This document shows, piece after piece, positions 48,331 through 60,849 of a stretch of DNA of 64,000 nt. This DNA comes from Quillaja saponaria (taxonomy: Eukaryota > Streptophyta > Magnoliopsida > Fabales > Quillajaceae): assembly GCA_029379385.1 (NCBI GenBank), contig CM055609.1:8866001-8930000 (forward strand). The letters run 5' to 3'. Numbering within the stretch: the first letter of the stretch is position 1; the number at the start of each line of letters is the position of its first letter. The notes below the pieces were generated by a model. It saw only the letters and a list, made by a program, of their open reading frames with translations. It searched no databases and had not been told where the DNA came from. The position numbers and the translations under genes are program-made.

Positions 48331-48945
48331 GACACAATACCCAAGGGATACATATTCTTGATACACTTTTGGTGTGTCTATAACACTAAGCTACACTCAC
48401 TTATATAGAGTGTAAATTATAAGATAAATAGAAATTATTCAGATCAAATTAAACACAATAGTGTCAATTATGCTCATAAGTATGAGAGAGAATCACTCCA
48501 ATTGATTGGAGAAAATCATGTTGACATTTGGTCAACCTTACATTAAACTTGGAGGTAATTTGTGCCAATAATTCTTGTAGAATGATTTGTGCCTTAGTTG
48601 CATCATTTATATAAAAAAAAAAAAAAATTTAATTTTAAAAATATCTTGATTAATAAGTGAGTGCGGTTCTCATATTACACATTTGGATTTGAAATCTATA
48701 ATCTAAATCTACTCAGTCTAGACTTGGAAAAAATTAATGAAAAGAATAAATTCCACATCACACTTCCAACCTCAAATCTTAATGGAGAATAACAAAGTCC
48801 AAACTATTTCATAAGATTATTATTTTTTAAACATTATCTATAATAAAAATGTCCTATTTATCTTTCTCATGCATTCTCTTATTTTTCTTTTTCTTCTTAA
48901 TTCTTATTGAGGAGCAAAGACTTCAGTTTTATTTATGCACCCTTT

Positions 48946-49336
48946 TAGGGCAGGCAATAGAAGCGGATAATTCGTATTCATATTCGAATTCGATTTCGAA
49001 TCGATATTTGACAAATTATTCGTATATCTATTCATATTCATATAACTATTCATATACTATTCAAGTAATATTTATTAATTATTACTAACATACAAATATT
49101 AAATTTTTTGAATATCTATTTGTGTAACTATTCGTATACTATTCAAGTAATATTTATAAATTATAACAAATTCGAACATGAATACAAATAGTCGCATTCG
49201 AATTATAAACAAATATAAATATTCAATATTCCATTCGAATATTATTTTCCATTCAAATAATTATTCAAATTCAAGTACTTTAATTTGAATTCAAATAGTG
49301 TAGTATTTGGCACTATTTTATTCGAGTGCCACCCTA
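48946..49336. mobile_element. hAT-like MITE
   Basis: The element starts TAGGGCAGGCAATAG and ends AGTGCCACCCTA, so the termini are short inverted repeats of TAGGG type. It is flanked by CACCCTTT (48938-48945) and CACCCTTC (49337-49344), an 8-base target duplication with one mismatch, as for hAT elements. The interior is rich in ATTCGTATTCATATTCGAAT-like repeats and has no coding content. Confidence 0.7.
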
Positions 49337-49539
49337 CACCCTTCCATGGAGACTTTGTAATTTGTAAATTCGGGCCGTAGGACATATTACAACCTTAGAG
49401 CGGATTATAGAAGGACAATGTAAGACCCAAGTGCCCGAGGCCTTGACCAAGCCCACCTTTCCTTTTTTTTTTTAAGAAAAAGAAAGCCTAACGTACTTGC
49501 TAATAGGGGTTTGGTTCAAATTATTTGACCACCTTGTAC

Positions 49540-50770
49540 AAGTAGTCTAAAATTAAAAGATATATAGATAAAGATAAGGGTTTGAATTTAAAATAATTTG
49601 TATTATTTCAATTTTATCCTATAACCAAAAGTTAAATTATTATGTTTATTTAATATTGTAATTATCATAGAGTTTATGGTTATCTAGTGGCCTATAAATA
49701 AGAGTTTTATCATTATACACAGTGAATTGAGTTGAGTGTTTGTAATTCATAGTCTCTCTTCCAGTTTTAGTGGCAGGACATTTTTTTTAGTTTTTATTTT
49801 CTTGAAAAAATTTAAAAATTAAAAATTGAATTGAGTTTTTTAATAAGTCATATATACTAATTATATGCATTTAAATTCGGTATAAAAGCTAAATAAAAAC
49901 TCCAAAATGTATATACATGACTAAAAATACTAATTTCCATATAATATTTTTGTAGGTGTGAGTAAATTAAATGCATTTAAAATTATAATTATTTTTATTT
50001 AATTTTCCTAGGTTCCTAATATATAATATCAAGATATTATTAATAAAATTATTATAAGCATACTTATAATATATTTAACATTATAATTACTAAACTAAAT
50101 ATATTTGTGACATCATTGGTTCGATATCATTGATTCAACCACAATTGGAACTGTTGACCCAAGAATCGATTTTTTATTGTTTTTTTCATTTCATCATCAG
50201 TTCAATTTTTAAAACATTGATGGTTTCAGAGAATTCAAGCTCAACAACTGATTTTTATTATTGGGCATTAGGTACTTTACACAAAGGGCTTTCTCATGGT
50301 AAGAATCGCATGAAGAAGATATAGTTTGAATATTTTCTGTATTATCACATTGCAATATAAGACACCAAAAGTTGTATAATAAGATGTTGCAGTTTAACTT
50401 TTATGTTTGCGGTCAAAGATGTATTTTTCATGTAAATATTGTAGCTTATGATTTCATTTCAGCGGAAGACGTACACAAAAATCGTGATAAGTACTGTAGA
50501 ATTCATCATCTTAATGGTTCAAGATGAATATTCTTCTCAAAACTTGGGTGTAAAGGGATGTAAGTACAGATATTGGTTTGAATTTAAAATGATTTCAATT
50601 ATTATAATTGTCTATTACAACCACTTATTAAGAGTATCATGTTTATTTAATATTATAATTATCTTATAATTTATGATTATCTAGTGGCCTCTATAAATAA
50701 TAGGTTCCAAATTATACATGATGTCTGTAATCTATGAAATTCTTCTCCTGTAGATTAGGCCACCACATAT
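49540..50770 (+). mobile_element. Pair of LTR-like direct repeats
   Basis: Two related blocks, about 49550-49790 and 50560-50770, share GGTTTGAATTTAAAATRATTT, GTTTATTTAATATT, then TTATGRTTATCTAGTGGCCT followed by a CTATAAATA TATA box and a T-rich end. The spacing of about 1 kb and the promoter-like content suggest terminal repeats of a very small retroelement (TRIM-like). No primer-binding site or protein could be recognised, so a simple duplication is the alternative. Confidence 0.45.
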
Positions 50771-51454
50771 ATTCAAGTATCTTTTTTCTTTTTTATTGTA
50801 CTATTTTTAAATTTAATCTGTGAAATAATATTTGATTTACTTACCAAATTATAAGTTAGAACCGGTTTTCAAATTATAAATTTTTGGTAGAATGAACTAA
50901 TGAAGCAAAATTTCCAACTCAAAGACAAATAAAATAGTCATTTCTTCGATCATAATATATGTGCAACTTAAGAAATTTGTAGTGAAACTAGGAATAAAAA
51001 AGCTTCAATATTACAATTACCAAATGACCTTTTGCATGAAATTTCCCAACAAATCAATTCATAAATTATAAAAAGTTTGAGGCTGTGACTAATTCCACTC
51101 AACCTTATCTTTATACTTTAATGTTCTTTCTCTCAAAGCACAAAACCCAAACAAAGCCTTGTTTTAAGAGTACAATTGTTTTTGATTTAATAAATGATAT
51201 CCTGGCTCTTCCATTTTGCTCATGTGAATCTGGATTCCTTGGACAAAGCAGATGAAAAACAAACAACTTTTTAACAAGCATCCAAGTAATAGATACAAAT
51301 TAGGCTTCCCTCTCCAATTGAAATGAGAGATCCATGTCAAGCAGAAATGGACAACTTAACCAATAGAAAGGTGAGCTTTCTAATCAGAAAATAAGGGAGA
51401 CCAAAAAAGTGACACCTCCTTCCATGCCCTCTTCCTCTAATACATATACATAGC

Positions 51455-51750
51455 TTATATATAGCCCTTAAAGAAGAGAACGAGAAAGCATAAGAATACC
51501 ACATACAATACAACAAAACAAGGCTAATAAGAGCAATTTAAGGAGACAGGCAACTGCTAGAATCCAAAATTTCTTTCTGTGTATTTTTGTTTATTGCCTA
51601 CTTGTGAAGAATTGGGGGGATAATTGAGAGGTCGACAGGTCTTGTCAATGGCATTATATGCTGGAAAAGTGGCTACTTGCTTGGCATTTTCTAGCTTATG
51701 AAGGGAATGAATAGCCAAACATCCCACTGTTTATACCAACGGTACTCTTT
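51455..51750 (+). other. Possible transcript start with short ORFs
   Basis: A TATATATAG box near 51456 is followed by a leader-like, A/C-rich stretch (ACCACATACAATACAACAAA) and, at about 51648, a 17-codon ORF reading MALYAGKVATCLAFSSL. A second short ORF overlaps its stop. This looks like the 5' end of a plant transcript, but no longer product follows, so it may be a non-coding RNA or a small-peptide gene. Confidence 0.25.
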
Positions 51751-51799
51751 TCTCAGATTCAATAATACATGATACATGTATTATTTGTAGCTTTAATTT

Positions 51800-53240
51800 G
51801 AGCATGTATGTTTTTTGTTTTGATCTGTACCATATGCTGAATTATTTTATTCAAAAAGCATATTATAATTGAGGTGTTATCATTAATAACTACTTTTATT
51901 TTCTTTTTAATTCACATGTTATTTTGCAACATGTGAAAGCATTTCATTATCTTAACATCCCATGCTATAAACTGAACATGTTTACATTTGAAATGTAGAT
52001 ATTGTTGAACACAATGGATTTCTAATTACTTTCAATGGCTTGTTTGTCTTAGTAACATCTGTTCACCTATTATCATCAATAAATGAAAGATCTCAAGTTT
52101 AAATTTTATTATACATCACTAACCTCTAAATTTACTAAATTCTATCAAATTTAATTAATTTTTGATTGGTTAAAACTTTGCAGATATCTTAGAATATAAG
52201 AAAATAAGTTTTTTATTATAATTAAATATTAGGTGAAGTCTCGTAAATGAAGTTTGACAATAAATTATCGATGACAAGTAATAAATATTTCAAAATATAT
52301 TTTAATCTATGTATATCATAGAATATCTAAATCTAAATTCTTAAGCTATTAGTAGTTAGTACCTATCAAATAAATAGCATTATCTTTTGAGTTTTTTTAA
52401 AGAGTAACATGTTAAGATGATATTTATGGAATTTTTTAGTAGTTTCATTAAAAACAGTTAACTACCCTCTTAAAGAAATCTACAAACCAACCTTAAGGAA
52501 CCAATGAAAGAATTTATTATAACAATATTTTAGTCGCATAGTTACATTAAAAAATACTTTAGAATTAATTGAAGTACTCAAAATTCAGGAAAGGTGGATA
52601 GTTACGCTGCAGAAGTTGGAAATACGACAAAGAATAAAACAGAAATAATATTAATGTCAGAGCATGCATGTGAGCTAGCTACTGCCAGTAGCAGCAGAAC
52701 AAACACAAAAAGTGGGCAAATTAATAAGGCATGGGAGATCAGAGGAGACAAAGGGAAACAGCAGGAAACTGAAGCAGAGGCCCGTGAAGATTGTGAAGAC
52801 TGATATATGTGTAGGTACATATATGTCTGTCTGAATCTGTGATTGGTAAATTTGACTGAGTCATATAATCTACTACTATTTCTGATTGAGACCGTGCCCT
52901 GCCATTGTTGCCTATTGGTTCAAGTCCTACAATTCCCACATCCTATCCCATGCAAAATTTAACATATATATTCTTATCTAAACGACAACTATAATATATC
53001 ACGCGCAATTCTTGTTTACATTGTGATTATTTTTTGGATTCATTTGCTTGTTTAGCTCATTCTTAATTACCCCATATTCACAACTCATACATATATCTTT
53101 CAAAATTGTTATTGATTATTTCCATAATTCAATTCTGTTTGAGTGATCAATTCTAAGCGTTTAAAAACTATACTACAACAACAATAATATTGACAAGTCT
53201 ACTAAAAACTTCACGTGCATTTTAGATTGGTGTATTACTT
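51800..53240. other. Intergenic, no gene seen
   Basis: AT-rich. A 69-codon plus-strand frame at 52594-52803 is hydrophilic and acidic at its end (EAEAREDCED) but has no family signature. I do not support it as a gene. Confidence 0.4.
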
Positions 53241-54093
53241 CTCCTGGATCAAAAATTACAGTCTTTTGAAAGCAGGCTAAGTGATTTTGGACTATCATTA
53301 AAACTCAATTTATGAACTCTGTAGACTATTTAATATTTTGTTTCAAAAGCTACTCTCAATTTTTAATTTAACGGATGATATACGAGTCATTAGTTTATAC
53401 ATAACTTGAGTAAATCACATATTTGGTCTGGACAAAACTATATCATTTATGTTGAGACTAAAAAATTTATAAAGTATTTACTCGACCTCCCCAACCAACT
53501 ATCCTAATTAACTATTATTTTTCTAAATAATTTGAATACGAATGCACTTAAAGGGCATGTCTTAGTAGTATTTGATAACTTTAATTAGCTAGAATCCAGC
53601 CCTCGAATTGTGGTAACATGCATTTGGTTTTAATTAATTGCCCTCAGCTCTTGTAAGTAAAGACATGATTCCCTGATCACGAGCTTGGAGCAATCTATAG
53701 AAGTCTCAAATATGAAATAAATAATGGGAATATACACATAGATACATGTGTTTCAACTATAAATCTTAATCCGCTGAAAGAGAGAAACAATATTACTATT
53801 TCATAGATTATAGATCATTTAGCTCACTCACTAGTGAAGTCTCATATTTATAGGCACTACATGATAATCATGAATTATAATATTTGAATAGTGATAATTT
53901 AATAGTAATTGTTGATAAGATTAAGATAATACATATTAATTATTTCAAACTCAAAACTATATATTCTCTTTATCCATATTATACGGATTTTTAATTAAAA
54001 AAATGATAAAGAATTTGATATAAGACAAGCAGATAGTGGCTTTGCCAACCCAAGATCCCGATACATATCTCCACCAGTCCAACTTTCCCATGC

Positions 54094-54100
54094 TATAAAA
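54094..54100 (+). promoter_or_regulatory. TATA box of the HLH-ACT gene
   Basis: TATAAAA, 71 bases upstream of the start codon, preceded by GCCAACCCAAGATCCC. The whole block is repeated at 56.7 kb. Confidence 0.65.
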
Positions 54101-54170
54101 GCCAACCCAAAACCACAATATGCTAGTAACTTGCTAGAGTTTCACTTTAATCATTAAGAAAGACGAGAAG

Positions 54171-54868
54171 ATGGCTATAAGCAGAGTACAGAAGAGGGTA
54201 ACATTGCGCAGAAAACTTCACATTCTGAGAGCCATTAACAACTCCAAATCTGTAAAAAAGCATTTCATAGTTTTGGTAATTTGCTTTAACACATTGAAGT
54301 TAAATAATGCTGAATTGCTGATCATTTTATTTGATTTTCATGTTTTTCAAAGGTCAACGGAAGGAGCTCTATTGTAATGAATGATGCTCTGTACATGTAC
54401 AAGCTAAAAGTCCTGTTGGAAAGACTCAAAGCAGAGTATGCCAACCTAATAGCCACTAGAAGAGAATACCTAAACCTTATGAAGCATGTCCAACACCCCA
54501 AGGTATATATGCTAGCTCTGAATTCAGTATCCCTCCATCTCATACACAAACTCACAAACACATGGTGGGCTATAATATTAATCACATATCTATCTGACCA
54601 GGATGTGAAAGTAGAGAAGGTAGGCTCAGGATTTGTAGTGAAGGTGAATTGTGAAAAAGGTGCAGATAAGCTGGTGACTATCCTAGAGGCCTTTGAGGAA
54701 ATGGGTCTTAATGTTCAGCAAGCAAGAGTTTCATGCAACAATGCTTTTGCTCTGGAAGCCATTGCTGTGGCTGAAGACAAATCTCTGGATGTGAGAAATG
54801 TTACTGAAAAACTTCTTATGGTTATTGATCAAAAGCAAAGTGATGAGAAGGGACTAATGGAAGCTTGA
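54171..54868 (+). CDS. HLH-ACT-like transcription regulator, three exons
   Basis: Small nuclear regulator of the plant bHLH-related group (Arabidopsis At2g40435/At3g56220 type). Exons are 54171-54251, 54353-54502 and 54602-54868, all GT-AG in phase 0, giving 165 residues. Helix 1 is in exon 1 (QKRVTLRRKLHILRAINNSK) and helix 2 in exon 2 (IVMNDALYMYKLKVLLERLK). The C-terminal ACT-like dimerisation region is in exon 3 (GFVVKVNCEKGADKLVTILE, then EMGLNVQQARVSCNNAFALE). The full His-Glu-Arg basic signature for E-box contact is absent, so it probably acts by pairing with other bHLH proteins. The length is normal for the group. Stop-free read-through of both introns could mislead a gene finder into a fused frame. 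The gene is probably functional. Confidence 0.85.
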
Positions 54869-54899
54869 AAAGCATTCATGTAGTTAATTACTAACTCTT

Positions 54900-55690
54900 C
54901 TGTTTGTTTAATCAACCTCAACATGTTATTTTATCTCACTCGTATTTAATAGATCGAAATCAATTGCCACTTCCCTATAATTACTGTCTCTAGTTTTTTA
55001 TTTTCAAAAATCAACACGGATTATGATTATGTCAATTATAATTAGTTACATCATTGCCAGGTTCATATTCATTTCTATTTTTGTAAAGATACAAGGTGTG
55101 GTGAAAAGTCATACATAAGCTGATGTGCTTGATCAATTTTAATTAGATTAACCATAATTCACATTAGTCAGTCAATCACCATTCAAAAATAGTGCTAAGG
55201 GAGGATAGAGATTTGAGTAGAGGTGATTATATGAAGCTTCAATTCTTGTAAAAATAAATAAATAAAAGAAAGAAAGAGATGAAGCTGGAGTGTAGAGCAG
55301 CCCAAAAGGACCTTCCTTGGTAGTTTTATAGTTCTCTTACTATGTTCGGTAAGAATAAGGCACAGAGGAAACGAGTAAATATTTCATTATTCATTGTCTG
55401 TACCAGTTAATAATATCATAATACATCAGTTTATTTGACTAAAATCAAGAATTGATGACTAGCTTCGATGATGGTTGATATGAAAAATACGTGACATTTT
55501 CATATATATTGATATTATAAAAGAAATTTACACTAAAAGTGAATAAAATATTAATTCATAAGAAACAAATAAGATTAATGGAAAACTCATACTCAAGCTG
55601 ATTTTCAGGCTACAAAGTTGGGCCTGTGAATTTTATTTATAGTATTGCCTCTCTCCCTCTGGTAATGAATTCAGCATGAGTGTTCAACAA
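54900..55690. other. Downstream region of the HLH-ACT gene
   Basis: No coding frame or clear repeat is seen before the duplicated promoter block begins. Confidence 0.4.
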
Positions 55691-55699
55691 AAATTTATG

Positions 55700-56840
55700 C
55701 TATTGGGTGTTAAAATTTATCCCATTTTTTAATGGTATTTTCCTATCATCAAAACCCAATTTATAAACTTGTAAACCATTTATTATATATCAAAAGCTAA
55801 TTTCATTTTTGGTTTAGTAGTTAGTGGTGTCTAGATCAGTTTAATGCGCATCCTTATTAATCTATTTCTTCGAGTTCGGTCAAATATAGATTATTTACGT
55901 CGAGACTAAAAAGTATTTATGAGAATTTTATATCCCATAGCATTCCTAATTAAATATTATTTTTATAAATAATTTGAGTATGCACTTAAGAGCATGTCTT
56001 AGTAGTTCTTGATAACCTTAGTTAGCCATAATTCACTGTCATAAGATCTCTTTGGTGCTAATTAATCCCCCTCGCCTCTTGTGAGTAAGTACATATTTTC
56101 CATGCCTAGTTCATGGGAGGAAAAACAAAATTAGTATTCCATAAATTATAAATCACTTAACTCAATCACTCAACCCATTTCCTGAATACTCAAATTTATA
56201 GATAAAAACTTTTATAAAATAATGGAGGATGTAAACTCTCTAACTCAAGGTTGAGTCTTGGAGTTTTGTTTTTGTCAATATTTATAAGCTAAATTTATAT
56301 GTGTGGAATACATTAGCAAGATATATAGAACATGATTTCCTTGACTATCTGAATCATAATTTCTTGATTACTTGATCCATGGACAAAACATGATTTCCTT
56401 GACTATTACTTGATTCATGGATCATTGTTTGACTCATTTATTCTCTATTGTGTGAGAAAATTATGACAGAATCCTTTACATGTCTAAATTCATTATCTTA
56501 TATAATAGATATTACCTAATAGTTATGAATTATAAGATAACTATAATTTAAATATTCATGATAATCTAATAATTATTGTATAATAAGATTTAGATAATAC
56601 ATATTTCAAACTTAAACTATTAATTTTATTTAATTATTTATTCTCGAATTTTTTTAATTAAAAAAAAAAAAAACAAAAAAGAAAAAAGAAGAAAGAGAAT
56701 TTCATGTAAGACAAGCAGAGAGTGGCTAGCTTTGCCAACCCAAGATCCCAATACATTTATTCACCCAGCTTTCCCATCCTATAAAAGGCAGCCCAAAACT
56801 ACACTACGCTAATAATTAACTAGCTAGATTTTACAGGATT
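55700..56840 (+). repeat. Orphan duplicate of the HLH-ACT promoter
   Basis: This stretch repeats the 5' flank of the HLH-ACT gene. AGAGCATGTCTTAGTAGTTCTTGATAAC at about 55990 corresponds to about 53555. TAAGACAAGCAGAGAGTGGC at 56707 corresponds to 54021. CCAACCCAAGATCCC and the TATAAAA box at 56780-56786 correspond to 54094-54100. Similarity fades after the expected transcript start; no coding exon follows. It is either a partial duplication or the remains of a second gene whose body was lost. Confidence 0.8.
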
Positions 56841-56849
56841 ACCAACTCC

Positions 56850-58960
56850 AAAAAAGGCGAGGGCTGGTCGATTTCCTCACCCTACATGGCCAGAGGGATA
56901 ATGTCCATTCCTAATTGTCTATAATCTCTCGAGAAATTGTTTTTATTTATTTTATTTTTATTTACTTATTTATTTTTTTATTTTTTATTTTTTGTAATGT
57001 GTCTGTCTAGATGCAGATATGTTGCTGAAACGGTATATGTTTGGTTTTATCAACTTAACTTGTTAACCCCTGTATATGTTGGTTAGTTAATCTTAACTTG
57101 TATACTTTTGTATGTGTTGGTTTAATCATTGTCAACCAAAAAGAAAAAAAGTGCTAAAAATTGTATTACATTTGTCATTCACTACTAAAATCAATAATAT
57201 ATATATCTAAGCAGGCGCGATGTGCTTAGATAATTTTTTTTAATTTAAGAAAAATGTATAAAATTCTTTAGGTGTAAATTTTTGTGTTAGCATGTCAAGT
57301 ATTTCTCAAACGTACGCTTCTATTAATGTGTTATAATTTTGTCACTTTCACGTGTAATTTCTATTAGAGTGTAAAATTTTTAAGTTGACAAACTCTTAAC
57401 TGTTGATATAAGAGTGTCCGTTACATGAAAAGTTTGTCAACTCATGACGGAAAATACTCAATTGTCTGTATCACCCAAAAACAACAGCAATTGAAAAGGT
57501 TCAGCTCTTACCTTTGGACATCAAGAGCTTCTGTTGAAGCATCAAATTCACCGTCAATTTCTCTGTGGGAAAGATGAATTTGTTGGTTCCAAAGTTTAAA
57601 GCTCAAGGTCACTTGCTCATCAAATTGGACAGGAAAAGGTCCAAAGGGACTTGCATTTGAGGCCGTTCAGATTATGCCTAGGGCGAATGTGAAAACATGA
57701 ATGAGGCTGAGAGGTAGTTATAATTGATTTGAAGATGAACTGCAGATGAGTCGTGGGTAATTTTAGGATTTTTTTTTCTCTTTTTATATTTTAATTAAAA
57801 TTTATTGTAAAATGACCTAAGAAGCCTTCAATATGAAAGAATGAATAGTTGAATGTCATGGTGTTATATGAAATTTAAATGTAAAAGAATAATTAAAAAG
57901 ACAGAAAACACCATAATATATATATATATTTATTTTTTGGTAAAGACCATAAGGATCGTTTTACCTTTTAATATAGTAGAGATATAACAAAAAATTTGCG
58001 AAATGAAATTTAAAAGCAAAAGAAGAGAGGAAGCTACTATTTTGTGCACCCTTGTGGACTCCATAACTAAGGGGCTTCCTTTCTGATTCGATTCTATTCT
58101 TATTGCGGTAGGACTGAGGCATATGGGACATAAAAATATAATTGAAGCCCAGACCAGTTCTTTTTTTTTTCAGTAAAAATTGGGCCCCAAACAGGTGGGT
58201 TTTAGGTTTGATTTATTTATGATAAATTGTACATCACAATACAAAGAAAGGAATATGTATTCTCAAGTCTCAAGTGCATCAACCAAAAATTACTCCAACA
58301 TGTACATTACAATAAAACAAAAGATATAAAAATCTTTTATAATTGATAAGATGTATAGATGATTGAATTTTTACAACTTAAGAGAAAAAACATGCATTTA
58401 TATGGTTATGTTCATAGTTCACATATAAGTGACGTGAGCTTAAAAACAAAATAACATTTTATTCTATTACAAATAAATAACAAATATTTTTTTGTTTTTC
58501 AAGTTTTCTCACAGGTAATTGCTGTGAGACTAATCTTTCGAGCTTTGTAGCAACTGAGATGGCCCTCCTAACAATTATCTGCTTTAAGGTATGAACTTAC
58601 GTTTTTACTTGAGAGTGTAGCTTACTTACCAATGCACACAGTTCTTTTTAGTAAATAACTAATACTTTACTTCTTATATATATGACTAGAAAATAATATA
58701 AACCTAAACTACTATTTAAAAGAATAACAACAAATCAATAAAAATACAACATAATAAAATATTTAAATCCCCATTCATGTTCATTAAGCCTATTCACTTG
58801 AAGATAACTCAATCTCTAGTTTAATATTGCAAATTAATAGTTTCCTCCCCATATGAATGGATACTTAGAACACTTGAAACTTCTTAAAGCCTTCGTACGT
58901 CTGAACTTTGTAGTTTCCAACATCAAAATCTTTATGTTAATTTTCAACTCGGATAAGGAA
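56850..58960. other. Intergenic, no gene seen
   Basis: AT-rich. A TTTATTTTATTTTTATTTAC-like low-complexity tract lies at 56940-56990. The other short frames are not convincing. Confidence 0.4.
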
Positions 58961-58964
58961 TCAA

Positions 58965-59195
58965 CTACTTGGCATGCACTTTATCCCAAAAATCCATAGG
59001 ATCCAATCTTGCCACCAAAAGATCATAGGATTCAATGGTAGGTTCACCTTGAGATTTTGAAACTTGCTCCATCGATAAGTCTCCTATGTTTTGATTCAGG
59101 TTTTCATTATCAGTCAGTGTTTTGAACTCTTTCACAATATCAACACGACAAGTATTCTTTTCTTCACCCAAGTTTGCATCATTAACTTCGTTCAC
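58965..59195 (-). CDS. Unknown 76-residue ORF, possibly a gene fragment
   Basis: Minus-strand frame with plausible protein composition, acidic and helical (IVKEFKTLTDNENLNQNIGD), ending LDPMDFWDKVHAK. It has no recognisable domain, and no flanking exon could be joined to it. It may be a piece of an old gene or transposon protein. Confidence 0.3.
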   Translation of the reverse strand: MNEVNDANLGEEKNTCRVDIVKEFKTLTDNENLNQNIGDLSMEQVSKSQGEPTIESYDLLVARLDPMDFWDKVHAK

Positions 59196-60235
59196 TTTTC
59201 AATTGTGGCATGGTGGCTAGACTTTAAAGTCACAGACAATGTAGTGAGTCCCACTGGACCCCATTACCCGTCTAGCCTCCAAAAAGTAGTGCAGTTCCAC
59301 GTCAGATCCTCTCTGCCATGGCCCTTTTGGGTATTACGAATTTTTTGATCCCAAAATGTAATAAACAGAAGAATATTGATAAGTGAATTACAAAATATGA
59401 TAGGTAGACTATAAATTAGCTAAAAGACAAAAAAAACTAAACACTCACTTCTTACTTTTTTGTTTACCTATAAAGATGGGGTAGTGCACATAGCATTATC
59501 CTAAAAAGAATAATGTACATTTTTTGCGAGCCCCGCCTCTAGGCCATAAATCTTGAGTTTCACTGGACCTACACAGATAGTGGCCAATAAAAATGTGTTA
59601 CGTGTCACAATAGCTATGAACCAAAAATTTTGTTACGCTATAATCCAGTTATGGGGTAATAAGTAATAATAATGATGTCAGTTAAAATTTTGATTATACT
59701 GTTATATATTGACCAAATTATATGTAATAGTATGATTGAATTTGTAGAATCCGAAATTATCACAGAAAAAGTAATTTCTCGGCAGTGTCTCTAAGGTATG
59801 CATTTTCTTTCTCAGTCTCCCATGGGCATTGATATGTTTGCTTTGGGATGATGTGCCTTGTGTTTCCATGCCTCAATGGGTGCTTCCAGCCTTTATTACA
59901 CAAGAAAAAAAGAAGAAGAAACATATAGCCTAATTTGTCACTATTAAGTAGGGCTGGTGATATGTACACTACCCCAAAAGTGTTATATACACATAAAGTG
60001 AACCAAAATTTTTAAAATAAAAAAGTTTCTAAACATGAAAAATGAAATGGCATGATCATATAGTAAGGAAAAGTGGTGTTTTGTATTTTTGGTTTAATTA
60101 GTGGTAAAAAAGTATGATGCTGTTAGTGCAAAAAAAGTTTTGTTTTTTTTAGTTTAGCACTGAGATGTTTGTTTGGGTCAACTTACATGCATATCAATTA
60201 TTTCATAAAAAAATTAGGGAGTTTTTATTTCAAAC

Positions 60236-60846
60236 TAGGGCTAGAGTTCAAATTATATAACTTGATATTTGAATTCGAATTCGATTTAGTTAGAATCTCT
60301 AGAATTTCTTAGGAATTCTATCAAATAGAATTCTTTTAATTTTTGTTAACAAGTCTTTCAAAATATATTTAGGGGTAGGATTAGGGTTAGCTACGGTTAA
60401 AGTTAGGGATTAGGTTTAGGCTTACATTAAGAGTTAGGATTAGGCTTAGAGTTAGGATTTAGAATATATATTTTAATATAATATTCAATTTATTAATTAA
60501 AAAATAAAATAAAATAATTTGGATTGTTGAATTTTAAAAAAAAAATATCATGAATGGCTAAGATTAAAGAAATTCTCCTTGGTATATTTTTGAATTACTT
60601 AGTTTTATTTTATATATTTATATTTTTAAAGTTTAAAATAAAATTTTTAGATAAATATTATTCCATGCAATGAAAATTTAAATATTTTGATTTGAATCAA
60701 TATTTAAATATCTGTCAAATTCAAATTTAAATATAATTTTAAATTTAAAAAGATATTCAAATTTAAATTTAATAATTGAATTTAAAAACAAAAACAATCT
60801 ATTTAAACTTATTTGATTTGATTTCCTGATTTGATTTTCAGCACTA
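60236..60846. mobile_element. Possible MITE carrying telomere-like motifs
   Basis: The left end TAGGGCTAGAGTTCAAAT and the right end, reverse-complemented, TAGTGCTGAAAATCAAAT, are imperfect inverted repeats. The interior at about 60370-60465 is a run of degenerate TTAGGG/TTTAGGG-like units, followed by very AT-rich sequence with ATTTAAATAT palindromes. No target duplication is clear, so the boundary call is tentative. Confidence 0.45.
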
Positions 60847-60849
60847 CAT

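Noticed and set aside
51640..51720. Possible MIR394 from TTGGCATTTTCTAGC
   Set aside because: Only the first eight bases agree, and no stem forms with flanking sequence by eye.
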